Assembly (NCBI GenBank): GCA_017307505.1
Contig: JAFKEE010000028.1
Coordinates: 154,661-218,660 of the forward strand
DNA: 64,000 bases
From: Acidobacteriota bacterium
GTDB taxonomy: Bacteria > Acidobacteriota > Terriglobia > Bryobacterales > Bryobacteraceae
Direction: 5' to 3'
Each line of letters opens with the position of its first letter. Position 1 is the first letter of the stretch. The notes under the pieces are model-generated. The model had not been told where the DNA came from. It saw only the letters and a program-made list of their open reading frames with translations, and did not search any database. Positions 49,715 through 58,748 of the stretch are shown piece after piece. The translations under genes were made by a program, and so were the position numbers.

Positions 49715-51877
49715 TCAGCGGATGCGGAACAGCCCGATGCTTTCCGTCCGTTCCACCAGGTCCACGCCCCAGGCGTCCGGTGTCGCCAGCATCGACTCAC
49801 CCACCGGACCGTGGCCGCTGGGGCCGATTTTCACCGCGATCCACTGGTAGCCCGCATTCTTCACGAACAGGGCCGCCGAGCGCCGGTACAGCCGCTTGGC
49901 CGGCTCCTGCATCACGGCCCGGTCCGATACCCGGCGCCACTGCCGGTCCAGCCCCTCCACGTACATCCCGACCCGCTGCGGCGAGTCCATGTTCGCCATC
50001 AACGCCCAAAGGCCATCCAGCGGCACCGGCCGGTCGAACCGCAGCTCCCACGTCATGCCCTCTTTGGAGTTCGACCAAGACTGCCAGCGCGAAGCCTTGT
50101 TGCCGTCCACCGCCAGCCAGGCATCCCCCGGCTCGGGCCACGACCGCACGAACCAGTTCCTGGAAACCTTTACCGTCTTGCCATCCCGCACGAGGCCGGC
50201 CTCGGAGATACTCCACGGAGCAGCGAATGGCTTCTCCATCCGGATTCTCACCGCGCGAATAAACTGCTGCGGCCACTCGCACTGCATTGCGTACAACTGC
50301 TCCGGCAGCGTGCCGGCCGCAATGTCGAGAGCCTCCGCCATGTTGTCGAAGCGGGCCGTCGGCAGCGGACCCGTCGGCACGGTGGGCAAATAGGCATAGG
50401 GAAGCCCGTAAAGATCCAGCAGCGGCTCGTTCGGCTTCAGGTGCTGCGCGGCCTTCTTCAGGAAGCTGTACTCGTAGAGATTCGCAGTGAGATACGAGTC
50501 CTCGCTCTGCACCCCGAGCGCGGCCTCCCAGGGCATTCCCTTCAAGCGCCAGGCCCACGGATTCGCATAGGCGTTCATCACCGCCGGCCAGGCCGACAGG
50601 GCATGCAGCACCACCACAACGGCAAACAATTGCCGCGGCAGCACCATCGCCAGGGCCAGCGCGTAGAACGCCAGTGCCGGCATCAGGAACCGCGCGCCCA
50701 GGTTCTGGGACCACGGCAGCGTCAGGACCGCCGCGGTCACCAACACCGCCCGCCCGGCTGGCTTCTTCCAGGCCAGAATGGCCAGCGGTAGCAGCAGGAA
50801 CAACGGCCCGATCAGGCCTTGCAGCGCCGCCCCATCCACGGCGATCGACCAGGGTAGATGCCGCCACCCGACCCCGTAGTCGCGCAGGTACTGACCCAGC
50901 GATTCCTCGGTCGCCAGGTGGAATGCGTCATTGGCGAAGAACCGGTTGCCCAGCGGCGCAACCGGATTGCCGGTCAACCCCAGATTGCGCAACATCCAGG
51001 GCGCAATCGAAATCAGCGCCGAGGCGGAAAACCACGCCGCGCCGCGCCACCGCCTTTTCCACAGGATCCACACCAACGCGGCCGCCACCACCAGCAGGCC
51101 CGTCACCTTCACCGCATAACAGAAGCCCGCTGCCAGCCCGGCATACGCCAGCCAGCGGTCGCTCGGTTCCTGCCAGTCCTCCAGCAGCAGCGCGAACACA
51201 GCCACGGTGAAGAACACGCCACCGGCGTCGTTGTAGGCAGCCACGCCGCTCATGCCCACAATTGGAGACAGCGCATAGAGGGCCGCCGCGCCCGCCGCCG
51301 CCTCTCTCTGCAGGCCCGCCAGCGTGCCCACACGCCACAACAGCGGCACCGTCGCGCCCAGCAGCAGCAGATGGAACAGGCTCGCCGCCGGGTATCCACC
51401 CACGGCCACGGCCGGAGCGAACAGCGTCTCCAACCCCAGCGGCAGCATCTCGTAGAACCCGATGCGCGCCGCGAAACCCTGCAGCCTGAGCCACTCGGAA
51501 ACCAGCCCCAGATGGTACGTCACCGCATCCGGCTGGGTCGGTGGAGCCAGGGCATTCACCGCGTACAACACAGCGAACGGCACGAAGACCAGCACGATCC
51601 ACGGCGGCCGCGTCCATTGCGCCGTCTTGCGCCATCCAGGGCCGCCCAGCGCGGCCGCCGCCAGGCACAGGGCGATCAGCGCGCCCTTCGAAGCCAGGCC
51701 CGTAACCAGCAGGAGGAAGATGCCCAGGCTGAGGATCGGAGCCCCGCAGGCCAGCGCGTAGGTCCAGTGCGGATCCTTCCACCGCCACGCGGCTTTGCCC
51801 GCGCCCAGCGCGCCCGCCAACACCATTCCGGCCCCTGCAAGAATCCAGGTCACAAATGATAGGATATTCGCAACCAC
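49715..51877 (-). CDS. Large GT-C type membrane protein (mannosyltransferase/dolichyl-like)
   Basis: A 720-residue integral membrane protein with about ten to twelve helices in the first 450 residues (VTWILAGAGMVLAGALG, LFHLLLLGATVPLLWRVG, LLVVAAALVWILW and others). Loop regions contain VYHLGLVSEWLRLQGF-type motif (AVTYHLGLVSEWLRL) near residue 120, typical of lipid-linked-sugar glycosyltransferases (GT39/GT83-like). The C-terminal 230 residues are soluble and include PEPGDAWLAVDGNKASRWQSW, a discoidin-like beta domain. Starts with GTG at 51877, 11 bases from the divergent gene. Substrate unknown. Confidence 0.75.
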   Translation of the reverse strand: MVANILSFVTWILAGAGMVLAGALGAGKAAWRWKDPHWTYALACGAPILSLGIFLLLVTGLASKGALIALCLAAAALGGPGWRKTAQWTRPPWIVLVFVPFAVLYAVNALAPPTQPDAVTYHLGLVSEWLRLQGFAARIGFYEMLPLGLETLFAPAVAVGGYPAASLFHLLLLGATVPLLWRVGTLAGLQREAAAGAAALYALSPIVGMSGVAAYNDAGGVFFTVAVFALLLEDWQEPSDRWLAYAGLAAGFCYAVKVTGLLVVAAALVWILWKRRWRGAAWFSASALISIAPWMLRNLGLTGNPVAPLGNRFFANDAFHLATEESLGQYLRDYGVGWRHLPWSIAVDGAALQGLIGPLFLLLPLAILAWKKPAGRAVLVTAAVLTLPWSQNLGARFLMPALAFYALALAMVLPRQLFAVVVVLHALSAWPAVMNAYANPWAWRLKGMPWEAALGVQSEDSYLTANLYEYSFLKKAAQHLKPNEPLLDLYGLPYAYLPTVPTGPLPTARFDNMAEALDIAAGTLPEQLYAMQCEWPQQFIRAVRIRMEKPFAAPWSISEAGLVRDGKTVKVSRNWFVRSWPEPGDAWLAVDGNKASRWQSWSNSKEGMTWELRFDRPVPLDGLWALMANMDSPQRVGMYVEGLDRQWRRVSDRAVMQEPAKRLYRRSAALFVKNAGYQWIAVKIGPSGHGPVGESMLATPDAWGVDLVERTESIGLFRIR

Positions 51878-51888
51878 TGGGACCCCGT

Positions 51889-52737
51889 ATGAACCACCGT
51901 AGAGACTTCCTCAAGACAGCCCTCGCCACACTGCCGGCAGCCGCTCTGGCCCGGGTCAGCGAGGTGCGCCTCGGCGCCCAAAGCTACAGCTTTCGCGACC
52001 GCGATCTCGCCGGAGCCATCGCCGGCTACCAGGCCGCCGGACTCAAATACGTCGAGCTCTTTTCCGGCCACATTGAGCCCACCGGCACTCGCGAAAAGCC
52101 CATCGGCCGCGACGAGATCCGCAAATGGCGCCTGGAAACTCCGCTGAAGCACTTCGAGGAGGCCGCCGCCAAAATCCGCGCCGGCGGGCTCACCCTGGTC
52201 GCTTACAACTACAGCTTCCGCGAGGACTTCACCGATCCCGAAATCGCGCGCGGCTTCGAGATCGCCAAGGCCCTGGGCGTGCAATGGATCACGGCCTCCT
52301 CCAACGTGACCACGGCCAAACGCATCGATCCCTTCGCCAGGAAGGCCAAAATCATGGTGGGCATGCACAACCACTCCCGCATCGCCCCCAATGAGTTCGC
52401 CACCCCGCAGAACTTCGCCGACGCGATGGCCGGCACCAGCGAGTACATCCGCATCAACCTGGACATCGGCCACTTCACCGCCGCCAACTTCGATCCGGTG
52501 GAGTACCTCGACAAGCACCACGACCGCATCCTCACACTCCATATCAAGGACCGCAAAAAGAATCAGGGCGAGAACGTGCCGTTCGGCCAGGGCGACACAC
52601 CCATCCGCCAGGTGCTGCAGCTATTGAAGACGAAGGGTTACGACAATCCGCCGATGATCGAGTACGAGTACAAGGCGCCCGACACGCTCGCCGAAGTGAA
52701 GAAATGCGCGGACTATTGCCGCGCGGCTCTCGCCTAG
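51889..52737 (+). CDS. Tat-exported sugar phosphate isomerase/epimerase-like TIM barrel
   Basis: A 282-residue TIM-barrel protein of the AP-endonuclease/xylose isomerase-like family. From ATG 51889 it begins MNHRRDFLKTALATLPAAAL, a Tat-type signal. Barrel strands include VRLGAQSYSFRD, LKYVELFSGHI, LTLVAYNYSF, IMVGMHNHSRIAPNE, IRINLDIGHFTAA (Asp/His metal ligands), ILTLHIKDR and PPMIEYEY. Similar exported epimerase-like proteins are abundant in Acidobacteria and Planctomycetes and act in degradation of modified sugars. Its stop overlaps the convergent gene by four bases. Confidence 0.87.
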   Translation: MNHRRDFLKTALATLPAAALARVSEVRLGAQSYSFRDRDLAGAIAGYQAAGLKYVELFSGHIEPTGTREKPIGRDEIRKWRLETPLKHFEEAAAKIRAGGLTLVAYNYSFREDFTDPEIARGFEIAKALGVQWITASSNVTTAKRIDPFARKAKIMVGMHNHSRIAPNEFATPQNFADAMAGTSEYIRINLDIGHFTAANFDPVEYLDKHHDRILTLHIKDRKKNQGENVPFGQGDTPIRQVLQLLKTKGYDNPPMIEYEYKAPDTLAEVKKCADYCRAALA

Positions 52738-53231
52738 AAGGTCGTAAAGCAGAAGACCTGATTGGATCCTTCCGGGGACAGGCAGTATTCGCCGTCCCCG
52801 ATCACTTCATTCACTTCCACTTTGAACAGCGAAGGCGCCAGCGGCGTCACCATCAGGAACAGGGGACGCACGGCGTCCTTCTTGCCGCGCTTGCCGGCCG
52901 GAGGAATCACCAGGGAACGGCTGCCGCCCTTCACTTCCATCTTGTACAGGCTCAGCCGGTCCGGATTGATCTTGTCCGACTGGAAGATCATGATCGGCTC
53001 GGGCATCGGTGTCCGGGCCGGCGAAGTGGCGCCGGATACGGTGTAGACCGTGCCGTCCTTGCCCTGCGACTCGGTGGCCGTGTTCGACTCCGTCTCCACC
53101 AGCTTGCCCGCGTGGACCAGAAACGGCACGTCCGGCTTTGGCGGTCTCGGCCCCGTGTACTTCTTCTGGGCCATGACCACGCCGGCCAGCATCAGGAGGG
53201 CCGCACTCAGACGCAAAACCTGGATCCGCAT
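52734..53231 (-). CDS. Secreted protein of unknown function
   Basis: A 165-residue exported protein: signal peptide (LRLSAALLMLAGVVMAQ), then a basic stretch PRPPKPDVPF. A beta-rich body with VGGTVYTVSGA-like (KDGTVYTVSGATSPA) and MIFQSDKINPDRLSLYKMEVKGG repeats, and a C-terminal GDGEYCLSPEGSNQVFCF with two cysteines that may form a disulfide. No family recognised. Its end overlaps the stop of the epimerase gene by four bases (convergent). Confidence 0.65.
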   Translation of the reverse strand: MRIQVLRLSAALLMLAGVVMAQKKYTGPRPPKPDVPFLVHAGKLVETESNTATESQGKDGTVYTVSGATSPARTPMPEPIMIFQSDKINPDRLSLYKMEVKGGSRSLVIPPAGKRGKKDAVRPLFLMVTPLAPSLFKVEVNEVIGDGEYCLSPEGSNQVFCFTTF

Positions 53232-53270
53232 ATGCAGTATTGTCTCACTGACAACAGATGGGCGCGCCCG

Positions 53271-54773
53271 TCAGGCGGTTTCGTCAAGAGCGGTTAAAAT
53301 CCGCTCCAGCTCCAGTTCGTCCACCGGCAGATGCATTGTCAACGCACCGGGCACCGCGGTATCGGACGCCGTCGCAATCAGGCCGACATGCGGCGTGTGT
53401 GGCCGCACCTTCTCGGCAAACTCGTTCCACGGCAGGTCCGGCAACTGCGCCGCCGCCAGCACCGCATCAAACCTAAGCCGCGCAGCATACTCCAGCGCCT
53501 CTGCCGCGTTGCCTGCCGGAACTGCCCGGTGCTCCAGGGCGCCGAGCGCCTCCACGGCCGGCCGCAGCGCGTTGTGGTCGGCGTGCACCAGCAACAATGT
53601 TAACGGCCGGGCCTGCTGGCGGACCTTCCGGGCCGCCGGCCGCGCGGCCGGCTCCGTCAGCGGGAGCTCGATCTCAAACCGCGTGCCATCCGACGCCGGA
53701 TCCCTGCGCAGTTCGCCGCCGTGGCTCTCCACGATGCCCCGAGCCACGCCCAGGCTCCACGCGCCTGCCTCCGTTTCATCATTCCAGGAACTCGAAGCCG
53801 CCGAGAACTCCACGGCCAGCACCGCCTGGCTCTCCACCTGGGCCGTCGTCAACCGGATCGTCTTCGTCGTTGCGTTCTGCAGCGACTGCTCCGCATGCAC
53901 CAGCACGCTCAGGATGGCCTGCTCCAACTGGCCGCTGGAGCCCAGCACCGTCAGCTCGCCCGCAGCCAGGTCGACCTCGCTCTCCACCAGTTGCAGGCGC
54001 CACGGCTGCGCCCGGAATGCCGCCAGGTTGCGTACCAGTTCATTCAACTCCACCGGCCTCACCCGCGCCTGGTCAGGCCGTCCGAACGAGATCAGCCGCT
54101 CCAGCGTTTCCAGCGCCAGGGTGGCGTCGCCCGCCACTTCGGCCAGAGCCTCGCCGCGCGCCGCGGCCGAGATGCGCTGCAACGGAGGCTGCAACTCGGT
54201 GGCGATGCTGGAGATCAGCTGGCCCACTGCGCCCAGCTTCTCGCTGCGCAGTAGCTGGTCGCGCAGCAGGCGCTGTTCCAGCAGTTGCAGGGCGATGCCC
54301 ACCTGGTTCGCCAAATGCCGCAGCGCGGCCATCTCGTCTTCGGGCGGATGCACTCCATTGGGGGACGAACACTGCAGCACGCCGCTGCCGGCGCCCTGCG
54401 AAAACATCGGCAGGCTCAACGAGGCGGAGGTCAGCACAAAGTCGGCCGACTCGTGGCACCGCCGCGCGGCCTCCGGATCCACGGCCTTGCCGGCGGCAAC
54501 GGTGAGCCCATCGCCACCCGGTTCGGCCACAAAGATGGTCACCGCCTCCAGTCCAGCCGATTCGCGCAGTTTGCCTGCCAGCTGGCTCAGGATCTCTTCT
54601 CCAGACCGCGCCCGGAACACCTCTTCGCTCAGCGCGTAAATCCGTTCCACCATCCGCCGCTGTTTGGTCAGACGGCCCAGCCGCCGCCACCATACCAGTG
54701 ACGCCAGCAGCATCGACACCACGGCGGTGCCAATCGTGGTCCGGTCTAGCGTGGCTCCAGTGCTGAAATCCAT
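53271..54773 (-). CDS. GAF-histidine-kinase-like protein with degenerate kinase and receiver domains
   Basis: A 500-residue signalling-type protein: one membrane helix (TIGTAVVSMLLASLVWW, 13-29), a GAF domain (about 45-165), a dimerisation/H-box region (about 175-230), an ATPase-like region (270-370) and a response-regulator-like domain (390-495). Key residues are missing: the H-box reads SSIATELQPPL with Thr192 where His is expected; the N-box reads ILSVLVHAEQ; the G-box GAWSLGVARG lacks the usual GTGLG; and the receiver has Ala441 at the phospho-acceptor position in FDAVLAAAQLPDL. It may be a binding or scaffold pseudokinase. It overlaps the HAD gene by 28 bases. Confidence 0.82.
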   Translation of the reverse strand: MDFSTGATLDRTTIGTAVVSMLLASLVWWRRLGRLTKQRRMVERIYALSEEVFRARSGEEILSQLAGKLRESAGLEAVTIFVAEPGGDGLTVAAGKAVDPEAARRCHESADFVLTSASLSLPMFSQGAGSGVLQCSSPNGVHPPEDEMAALRHLANQVGIALQLLEQRLLRDQLLRSEKLGAVGQLISSIATELQPPLQRISAAARGEALAEVAGDATLALETLERLISFGRPDQARVRPVELNELVRNLAAFRAQPWRLQLVESEVDLAAGELTVLGSSGQLEQAILSVLVHAEQSLQNATTKTIRLTTAQVESQAVLAVEFSAASSSWNDETEAGAWSLGVARGIVESHGGELRRDPASDGTRFEIELPLTEPAARPAARKVRQQARPLTLLLVHADHNALRPAVEALGALEHRAVPAGNAAEALEYAARLRFDAVLAAAQLPDLPWNEFAEKVRPHTPHVGLIATASDTAVPGALTMHLPVDELELERILTALDETA

Positions 54774-55441
54774 GGCAACAACCGCTCATCCAAGAAATCG
54801 GGAACAGCCAATCCGGCCAGCGGCGCTTCCGTCAGCGTCGTCAGCAGGCCCACCAGGTGCGCTCCAGCGGACCGCGCCGCCTGCATCCCCCCCGGCGAAT
54901 CTTCAAATACCACACAATTCGCGGGATCCACGCCCAGGCGCCCCGCCGCCGTCAGGTACACCTCGGGATCCGGCTTCGGCTTCGCCACCTGATACCCGTC
55001 GACCGTCGTCCGAAAGCAATCGGTCAGCCCAGCGCCCGTCAACACAAACTCCACGTTCAGCGGCTCCGCATTGGTGGCCAGCGCGCACGGCACGCCCAGG
55101 GCATGTGCCGCCAGGATGAACTCCACCACGCCCGGCACCAGTTGCCCGGGCAGCACGGGCGCCATCATCTCGCGATACAACCGTTCCTTGTCCGCTCCAT
55201 GCCGGAAAACCTCGTCCGCCGGCAGGTCCGGGCCAAAGATGTCATGCACGATCTGGTCGTTCCGCTTCCCCAGCATCCGCGCCATGATGCCTTTGGAATC
55301 GACGCCCAGCCGCGATAGGTAAAGTTCCCAGGCGCGTGTGTGCAGCACGGTCGATTCAACGATCACGCCATCCATATCGAAGAGGAATGCGAGACCCGGG
55401 GCAACGTGTAGATTCTCGAACACTTGCGGGCATGATAACAT
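54746..55441 (-). CDS. HAD-IA family hydrolase (phosphoglycolate/beta-phosphoglucomutase-like)
   Basis: A 231-residue phosphatase-type HAD protein. Catalytic motif FLFDMDGVIVES (DxDG, about 19-30), cap-domain region LGKRNDQIVHDIFG, the middle CALATNAEPLNVEF (motif II Thr) and KPKPDPEVYL plus VVFEDSPGGMQAA (motifs III and IV). The ATG at 55441 is used; an upstream frame has no convincing start. It ends inside the start of the kinase-like gene. Confidence 0.9.
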   Translation of the reverse strand: MLSCPQVFENLHVAPGLAFLFDMDGVIVESTVLHTRAWELYLSRLGVDSKGIMARMLGKRNDQIVHDIFGPDLPADEVFRHGADKERLYREMMAPVLPGQLVPGVVEFILAAHALGVPCALATNAEPLNVEFVLTGAGLTDCFRTTVDGYQVAKPKPDPEVYLTAAGRLGVDPANCVVFEDSPGGMQAARSAGAHLVGLLTTLTEAPLAGLAVPDFLDERLLPWISALEPR

Positions 55442-55517
55442 AGGCGCCCCGCGGCCCCTGGCCAAGCCGCCCAAGCCGCCTTATCCGCTTCCATCCACAC
55501 CGGCTCATTCCCATACA

Positions 55518-56408
55518 ATGGTCAGCATGAAACTCTGCTGTGGCCTGGCTTTGGCGGCACTATGTTTCGCTTCGGACGCGCCCTATGCAATGAAAGGGCC
55601 CTCCATTGTGCTGTGGCCGAAAGGGGCTCCCGGCTCGGAGGGGAAGACCAGCCCGGAACGCTGGATCGAAGGTGGCACGCCCGACCGCTTCCATCGCGTA
55701 ACCAACATTCACCAGCCCAGCCTCACCGTCTATCTCCCGCCCGCGGGCAAGGCCACCGGAGCCGCATTCGTTATCTGCCCCGGAGGCGGCCATCGCTACC
55801 TCGTCGTCGACCTGGAGGGCGAGTTCGTCGCCAACAAGCTGAACGAGATGGGTGTCGCCGCCTTCGTCCTCAAAAGCCGGCTCGCCAATGCCGAAGGCTC
55901 CACCTATAAGGCGGATGTCGAATCGCTCGCCGACGTGCAGCGCGCCATCCGTCTCGTCCGGAGCCGCGCCCAGGAATGGCACGTCGATCCCGGCCGCGTC
56001 GGTGTGATGGGCTTTTCCGCCGGGGGCCACCTGGCCGCGTTGGCGGAGAATCGCTTCGACACCGGCAAAGCCGACTCACCGGATCCCGTGGAGCGCATGA
56101 GCAGCCGGCCCGACTTCGCGGTGCTCGCCTATCCCGGTTTCGTCTCCGCGGCCACCGTCACAGCCAAAGAGATCCCGCCTACCTTCCTCTTCGTCAACAA
56201 CGACGACCGCTTGTCGGCCGCCGCCGCGGACTACTACCTGGCCCTGCAGAAGGCGAAGATCGACGCCGAAATGCACGTCTTCCGCCGTGGAGGCCACGGA
56301 GTCGGCATGACCGGGCGTACCCCCGAATTCGAAACCATGCCCGAATCGCGTTGGCCGGAATTGCTGGCCGCTTGGATGAAAGACCTCGGCTATCTGAAGC
56401 GGCCTTAG
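55518..56408 (+). CDS. Secreted alpha/beta hydrolase (acetyl esterase/lipase, BD-FAE-like)
   Basis: A 296-residue exported esterase. From ATG 55518 it begins MVSMKLCCGLALAALCFASD; a Met three residues in is equally possible. The oxyanion region VICPGGGHRYLVVDLEG and the nucleophile GFSAGGHLA define an acetyl esterase/lipase fold, with the acid in FVNNDDRLS and His in RRGGHGVGM. Similar enzymes remove acetyl or feruloyl groups from plant polysaccharides. The first helical part overlaps no gene. Confidence 0.85.
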   Translation: MVSMKLCCGLALAALCFASDAPYAMKGPSIVLWPKGAPGSEGKTSPERWIEGGTPDRFHRVTNIHQPSLTVYLPPAGKATGAAFVICPGGGHRYLVVDLEGEFVANKLNEMGVAAFVLKSRLANAEGSTYKADVESLADVQRAIRLVRSRAQEWHVDPGRVGVMGFSAGGHLAALAENRFDTGKADSPDPVERMSSRPDFAVLAYPGFVSAATVTAKEIPPTFLFVNNDDRLSAAAADYYLALQKAKIDAEMHVFRRGGHGVGMTGRTPEFETMPESRWPELLAAWMKDLGYLKRP

Positions 56409-56447
56409 CCGATTCGGTGGAAGGCCCGGCCGGCCTGCCACCGGCTG

Positions 56448-56852
56448 CTAGCCGTGCTCCACCCGCGCTTTGATATCCGAGTACGCTAACTCGATCAGCT
56501 TGCGCAGTGCCGCCTCATTCGTGGCCGTGCCCGGCCTCAGCTTCACATGCCGCATGAACTTGCCTGTGCCTTGCAGCAGGCGCTCCGGATCCGGCAGGGA
56601 GGCTCCCTGAAAGAACCCCACGTTCACATGGGAAGTGAAGGCGTTGACGTACCCGAAAGGCACGTCGCCCAGGCAGGCCACGGGACAGCCGTCGTGCAGC
56701 AATTCCCGCACTTCGTCTCCGCACGCCCTCATCACCGCAAACCACTCGCGCGCCAGGCCGCCCAGTTCACCGGCCCGCTCCTTCAACCAGGCATCGATTG
56801 CGGGATCCCGCTCGACAGCGCCGTCGAATCGCAGCAAATCCGTTCGCTTCAT
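56448..56852 (-). CDS. DUF1801 family protein
   Basis: A 134-residue protein of the DUF1801/YdhG-like superfamily, as shown by DAWLKERAGELGGLAREWFAVM, DVPFGYVNAFTSHVNVGFFQGASLPDPERLLQGTG and the C-terminal KLRPGTATNEAALRKLIELAY. Family members are often iron- or phosphate-linked chaperone-like proteins; function here is unassigned. Start ATG 56852 is used; a seven-residue longer frame is possible. Confidence 0.8.
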   Translation of the reverse strand: MKRTDLLRFDGAVERDPAIDAWLKERAGELGGLAREWFAVMRACGDEVRELLHDGCPVACLGDVPFGYVNAFTSHVNVGFFQGASLPDPERLLQGTGKFMRHVKLRPGTATNEAALRKLIELAYSDIKARVEHG

Positions 56853-56973
56853 CGCTCCCTCGCCTCCCGGCACGCCGCCGGTAGTCTCCTCAGAAGCATC
56901 GTAGCGTCTTCGGGTCGCAGAGGAATGGACGACTGCTCAAACCTCGCCGGCGCGTTGCGTCCAAGGCTGCTGT

Positions 56974-57528
56974 CTATCTGCGCCCGTATTCCGTGAACAC
57001 GTAATCTTTCGCCTTCGCGGCCGTATGGCAGGTGAATCCGCACTTGGCGTCGTTTCCCTGCGGCGGCATACCCGCCTTGGTCCCAGGCGTGAACTTGTCA
57101 GACGCTTCGTCGTAATCGAATACTGCGTAACCCCACCCGCCGCTGTCCGCGAACCGCTTGCTGTCTTTCACCATGAAGTCGACATTCACCAGCTTGCCCG
57201 GCACGGTCGCATCCGGGAAGAACTCATTCTTCTTCGGAGCCCAGTGGATCTTTGCCATCTTGGCGCCGTCGGGCACGGGCTTGCCGTTGCCCGGAAAGCC
57301 GGCCTTGTAGGCATTGATCATCGCCGGGTTGCCGACGGTCACCGCGACGACCTTTTCATTCCGGCTCATCGAAATGGCCGCCCAGTCTTCGTAGCCTCGG
57401 AACTCCGAGAACGCGAGCCCCCCTGGCACCTTCGCGTTGTACTTGTCCTCACCGGCGACAGCGAGTGCCACCAACACAGAGAGAACGCCCCCAGCCAGCA
57501 GGGCGAATCGAAAGCGATTGCGCTTCAT
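56974..57528 (-). CDS. Secreted cytochrome P460
   Basis: A 184-residue exported haem protein: signal peptide (FALLAGGVLSVLVALAVAG), the P460 fold with YEDWAAISMSRNEKVVAVTVGNPAMINAY, AKIHWAPKKNEFFP and VDFMVKDSKRFADSGGWGYAVFDYDE, and the haem c motif CGFTCH (C163, C167, H168). P460 haems carry a Lys crosslink to the porphyrin; a lysine lies in AKMAKIHW (about 90-95) where one would be expected, but assignment is inference. Such proteins oxidise hydroxylamine or bind NO. Confidence 0.88.
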   Translation of the reverse strand: MKRNRFRFALLAGGVLSVLVALAVAGEDKYNAKVPGGLAFSEFRGYEDWAAISMSRNEKVVAVTVGNPAMINAYKAGFPGNGKPVPDGAKMAKIHWAPKKNEFFPDATVPGKLVNVDFMVKDSKRFADSGGWGYAVFDYDEASDKFTPGTKAGMPPQGNDAKCGFTCHTAAKAKDYVFTEYGRR

Positions 57529-57818
57529 TTCGGAACTCCTATGTCGCTCAGGTGCTGTTTGCCGGCGCCAGACATGTCACAGCGCCGGCAGCACCCTGGA
57601 TCGATTCTGTCGTTTCCCGATCCGCAATCCATCCCGAAATACAAGAGGACGTCGCTAACCCCTCTGCGGCGGTGCCCGATAACCCGGTTGGGGGTACGCG
57701 ATGGCCCCCCGCGTTCCAGCCACGGACCCGTCCGCCTTTAAGACGACGGGCCCGTCATCTCTCCACTACGGCATCGCTATAAGTCACCAGGCGGCGCCCC
57801 TGGCCCGCGGCTCGCCTG

Positions 57819-58355
57819 CTACTTGCCAGGCTGCTCCGGCACCAGCGCCTTCATGGTGGCGGGTGCGCTGCTGATGCAGGCCTTCTGCTTTTCCAGCTCA
57901 GCTCGGAACTGCGTCTCATCCGTGTCGAATTGCTTCAGCTGCTGGTTCAACTCCTGCAATTGCGCACCAATCGTATTCCACTTGGCCTCCAGTACAGCCA
58001 ACCGCTGCCTGATCTCCGGAGTCCTGGGCGTCACCGCGGCCAGTCGCTTCGCTTCCTCGCCGGCACTGCTCAACGTTTCCTGGAGCGAGACCTGGCTCAC
58101 CTTGGCGCTCACCCGGTGGCTCCTGATTTCCCGCAGTTGGGTGAAATCTACGCCAGCTGTCGCGATGCATGCCCGCCACTGCTCTCCGGCCTGAACAAGC
58201 TTGCCCAGGGTGGAGTAGAACTTGTCCGCCACCTCGGGCGGCAAAGCCGGCGCACTCGGAGTTTTGTCGTTCGGGAAGACGGGCACGGCGATCAGGACGA
58301 GGAAAAGACCCTGCCTGATGCCCCGGCTCAATCGTGGTTGTTTGCTGCTGTCCAT
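57819..58355 (-). CDS. Secreted helical protein of unknown function
   Basis: A 178-residue exported protein. Signal segment GLFLVLIAVPVFPND, then helical coiled-coil sequence: KLVQAGEQWRACIATAG, EEAKRLAAVTPRTPEIRQRL, LEAKWNTIGAQLQELNQQLKQFDTDETQFRAELEKQ. Two cysteines could pair. ATG 58355 with AAGGA seven bases ahead is chosen over a GTG two codons earlier. No family recognised. Confidence 0.65.
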   Translation of the reverse strand: MDSSKQPRLSRGIRQGLFLVLIAVPVFPNDKTPSAPALPPEVADKFYSTLGKLVQAGEQWRACIATAGVDFTQLREIRSHRVSAKVSQVSLQETLSSAGEEAKRLAAVTPRTPEIRQRLAVLEAKWNTIGAQLQELNQQLKQFDTDETQFRAELEKQKACISSAPATMKALVPEQPGK

Positions 58356-58748
58356 TCGCACATCCTTTCAGCGGACAAAGCGCGAAATCAGCGGCAAACA
58401 TGACAGGTGCCGCGCACTCCAGCGGCCTGCCACCTCAGGAACGAGCGGCCGTCCGGCAACGGCGTCGGGCGCCTGCGATAGCGGCCGGGCCGCCGGGAAT
58501 TGGGAAAATATACCCGTAATATTTGCCGGGACGTGCCACCGCACCCATGAATAAAATCAAAACTGGAAAAATCTGATAATTCCGTAAATACTCTCTATAA
58601 TGAGCGACTTAACCAGTATCCAGCATTTCGGGTGAGATGCCGTAAGATGCTGAAAATAAGCAGCAACGACTTCCTGCCTTCGAGGGCGCCGCGCGGCACG
58701 GAACCTCTCCTGGCGACTGAATTGCACTTCGTTCGACCCGGAGGTTCG
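58356..58748. other. Intergenic region with a promoter, no gene
   Basis: 393 bases between divergent small secreted genes. The left 150 bases are GC-rich with no open gene; the right part is AT-rich and holds the promoter given separately. A long leader of about 140 bases precedes the gene at 58749. Confidence 0.6.
58573..58601 (+). promoter_or_regulatory. Sigma-70-type promoter for the gene at 58749
   Basis: CTGATA (58573-58578), a 17-base spacer and a perfect TATAAT (58596-58601), with an A/T-rich stretch upstream that could act as an UP element. It points to the gene at 58749 with a leader of about 140 bases. Confidence 0.7.
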
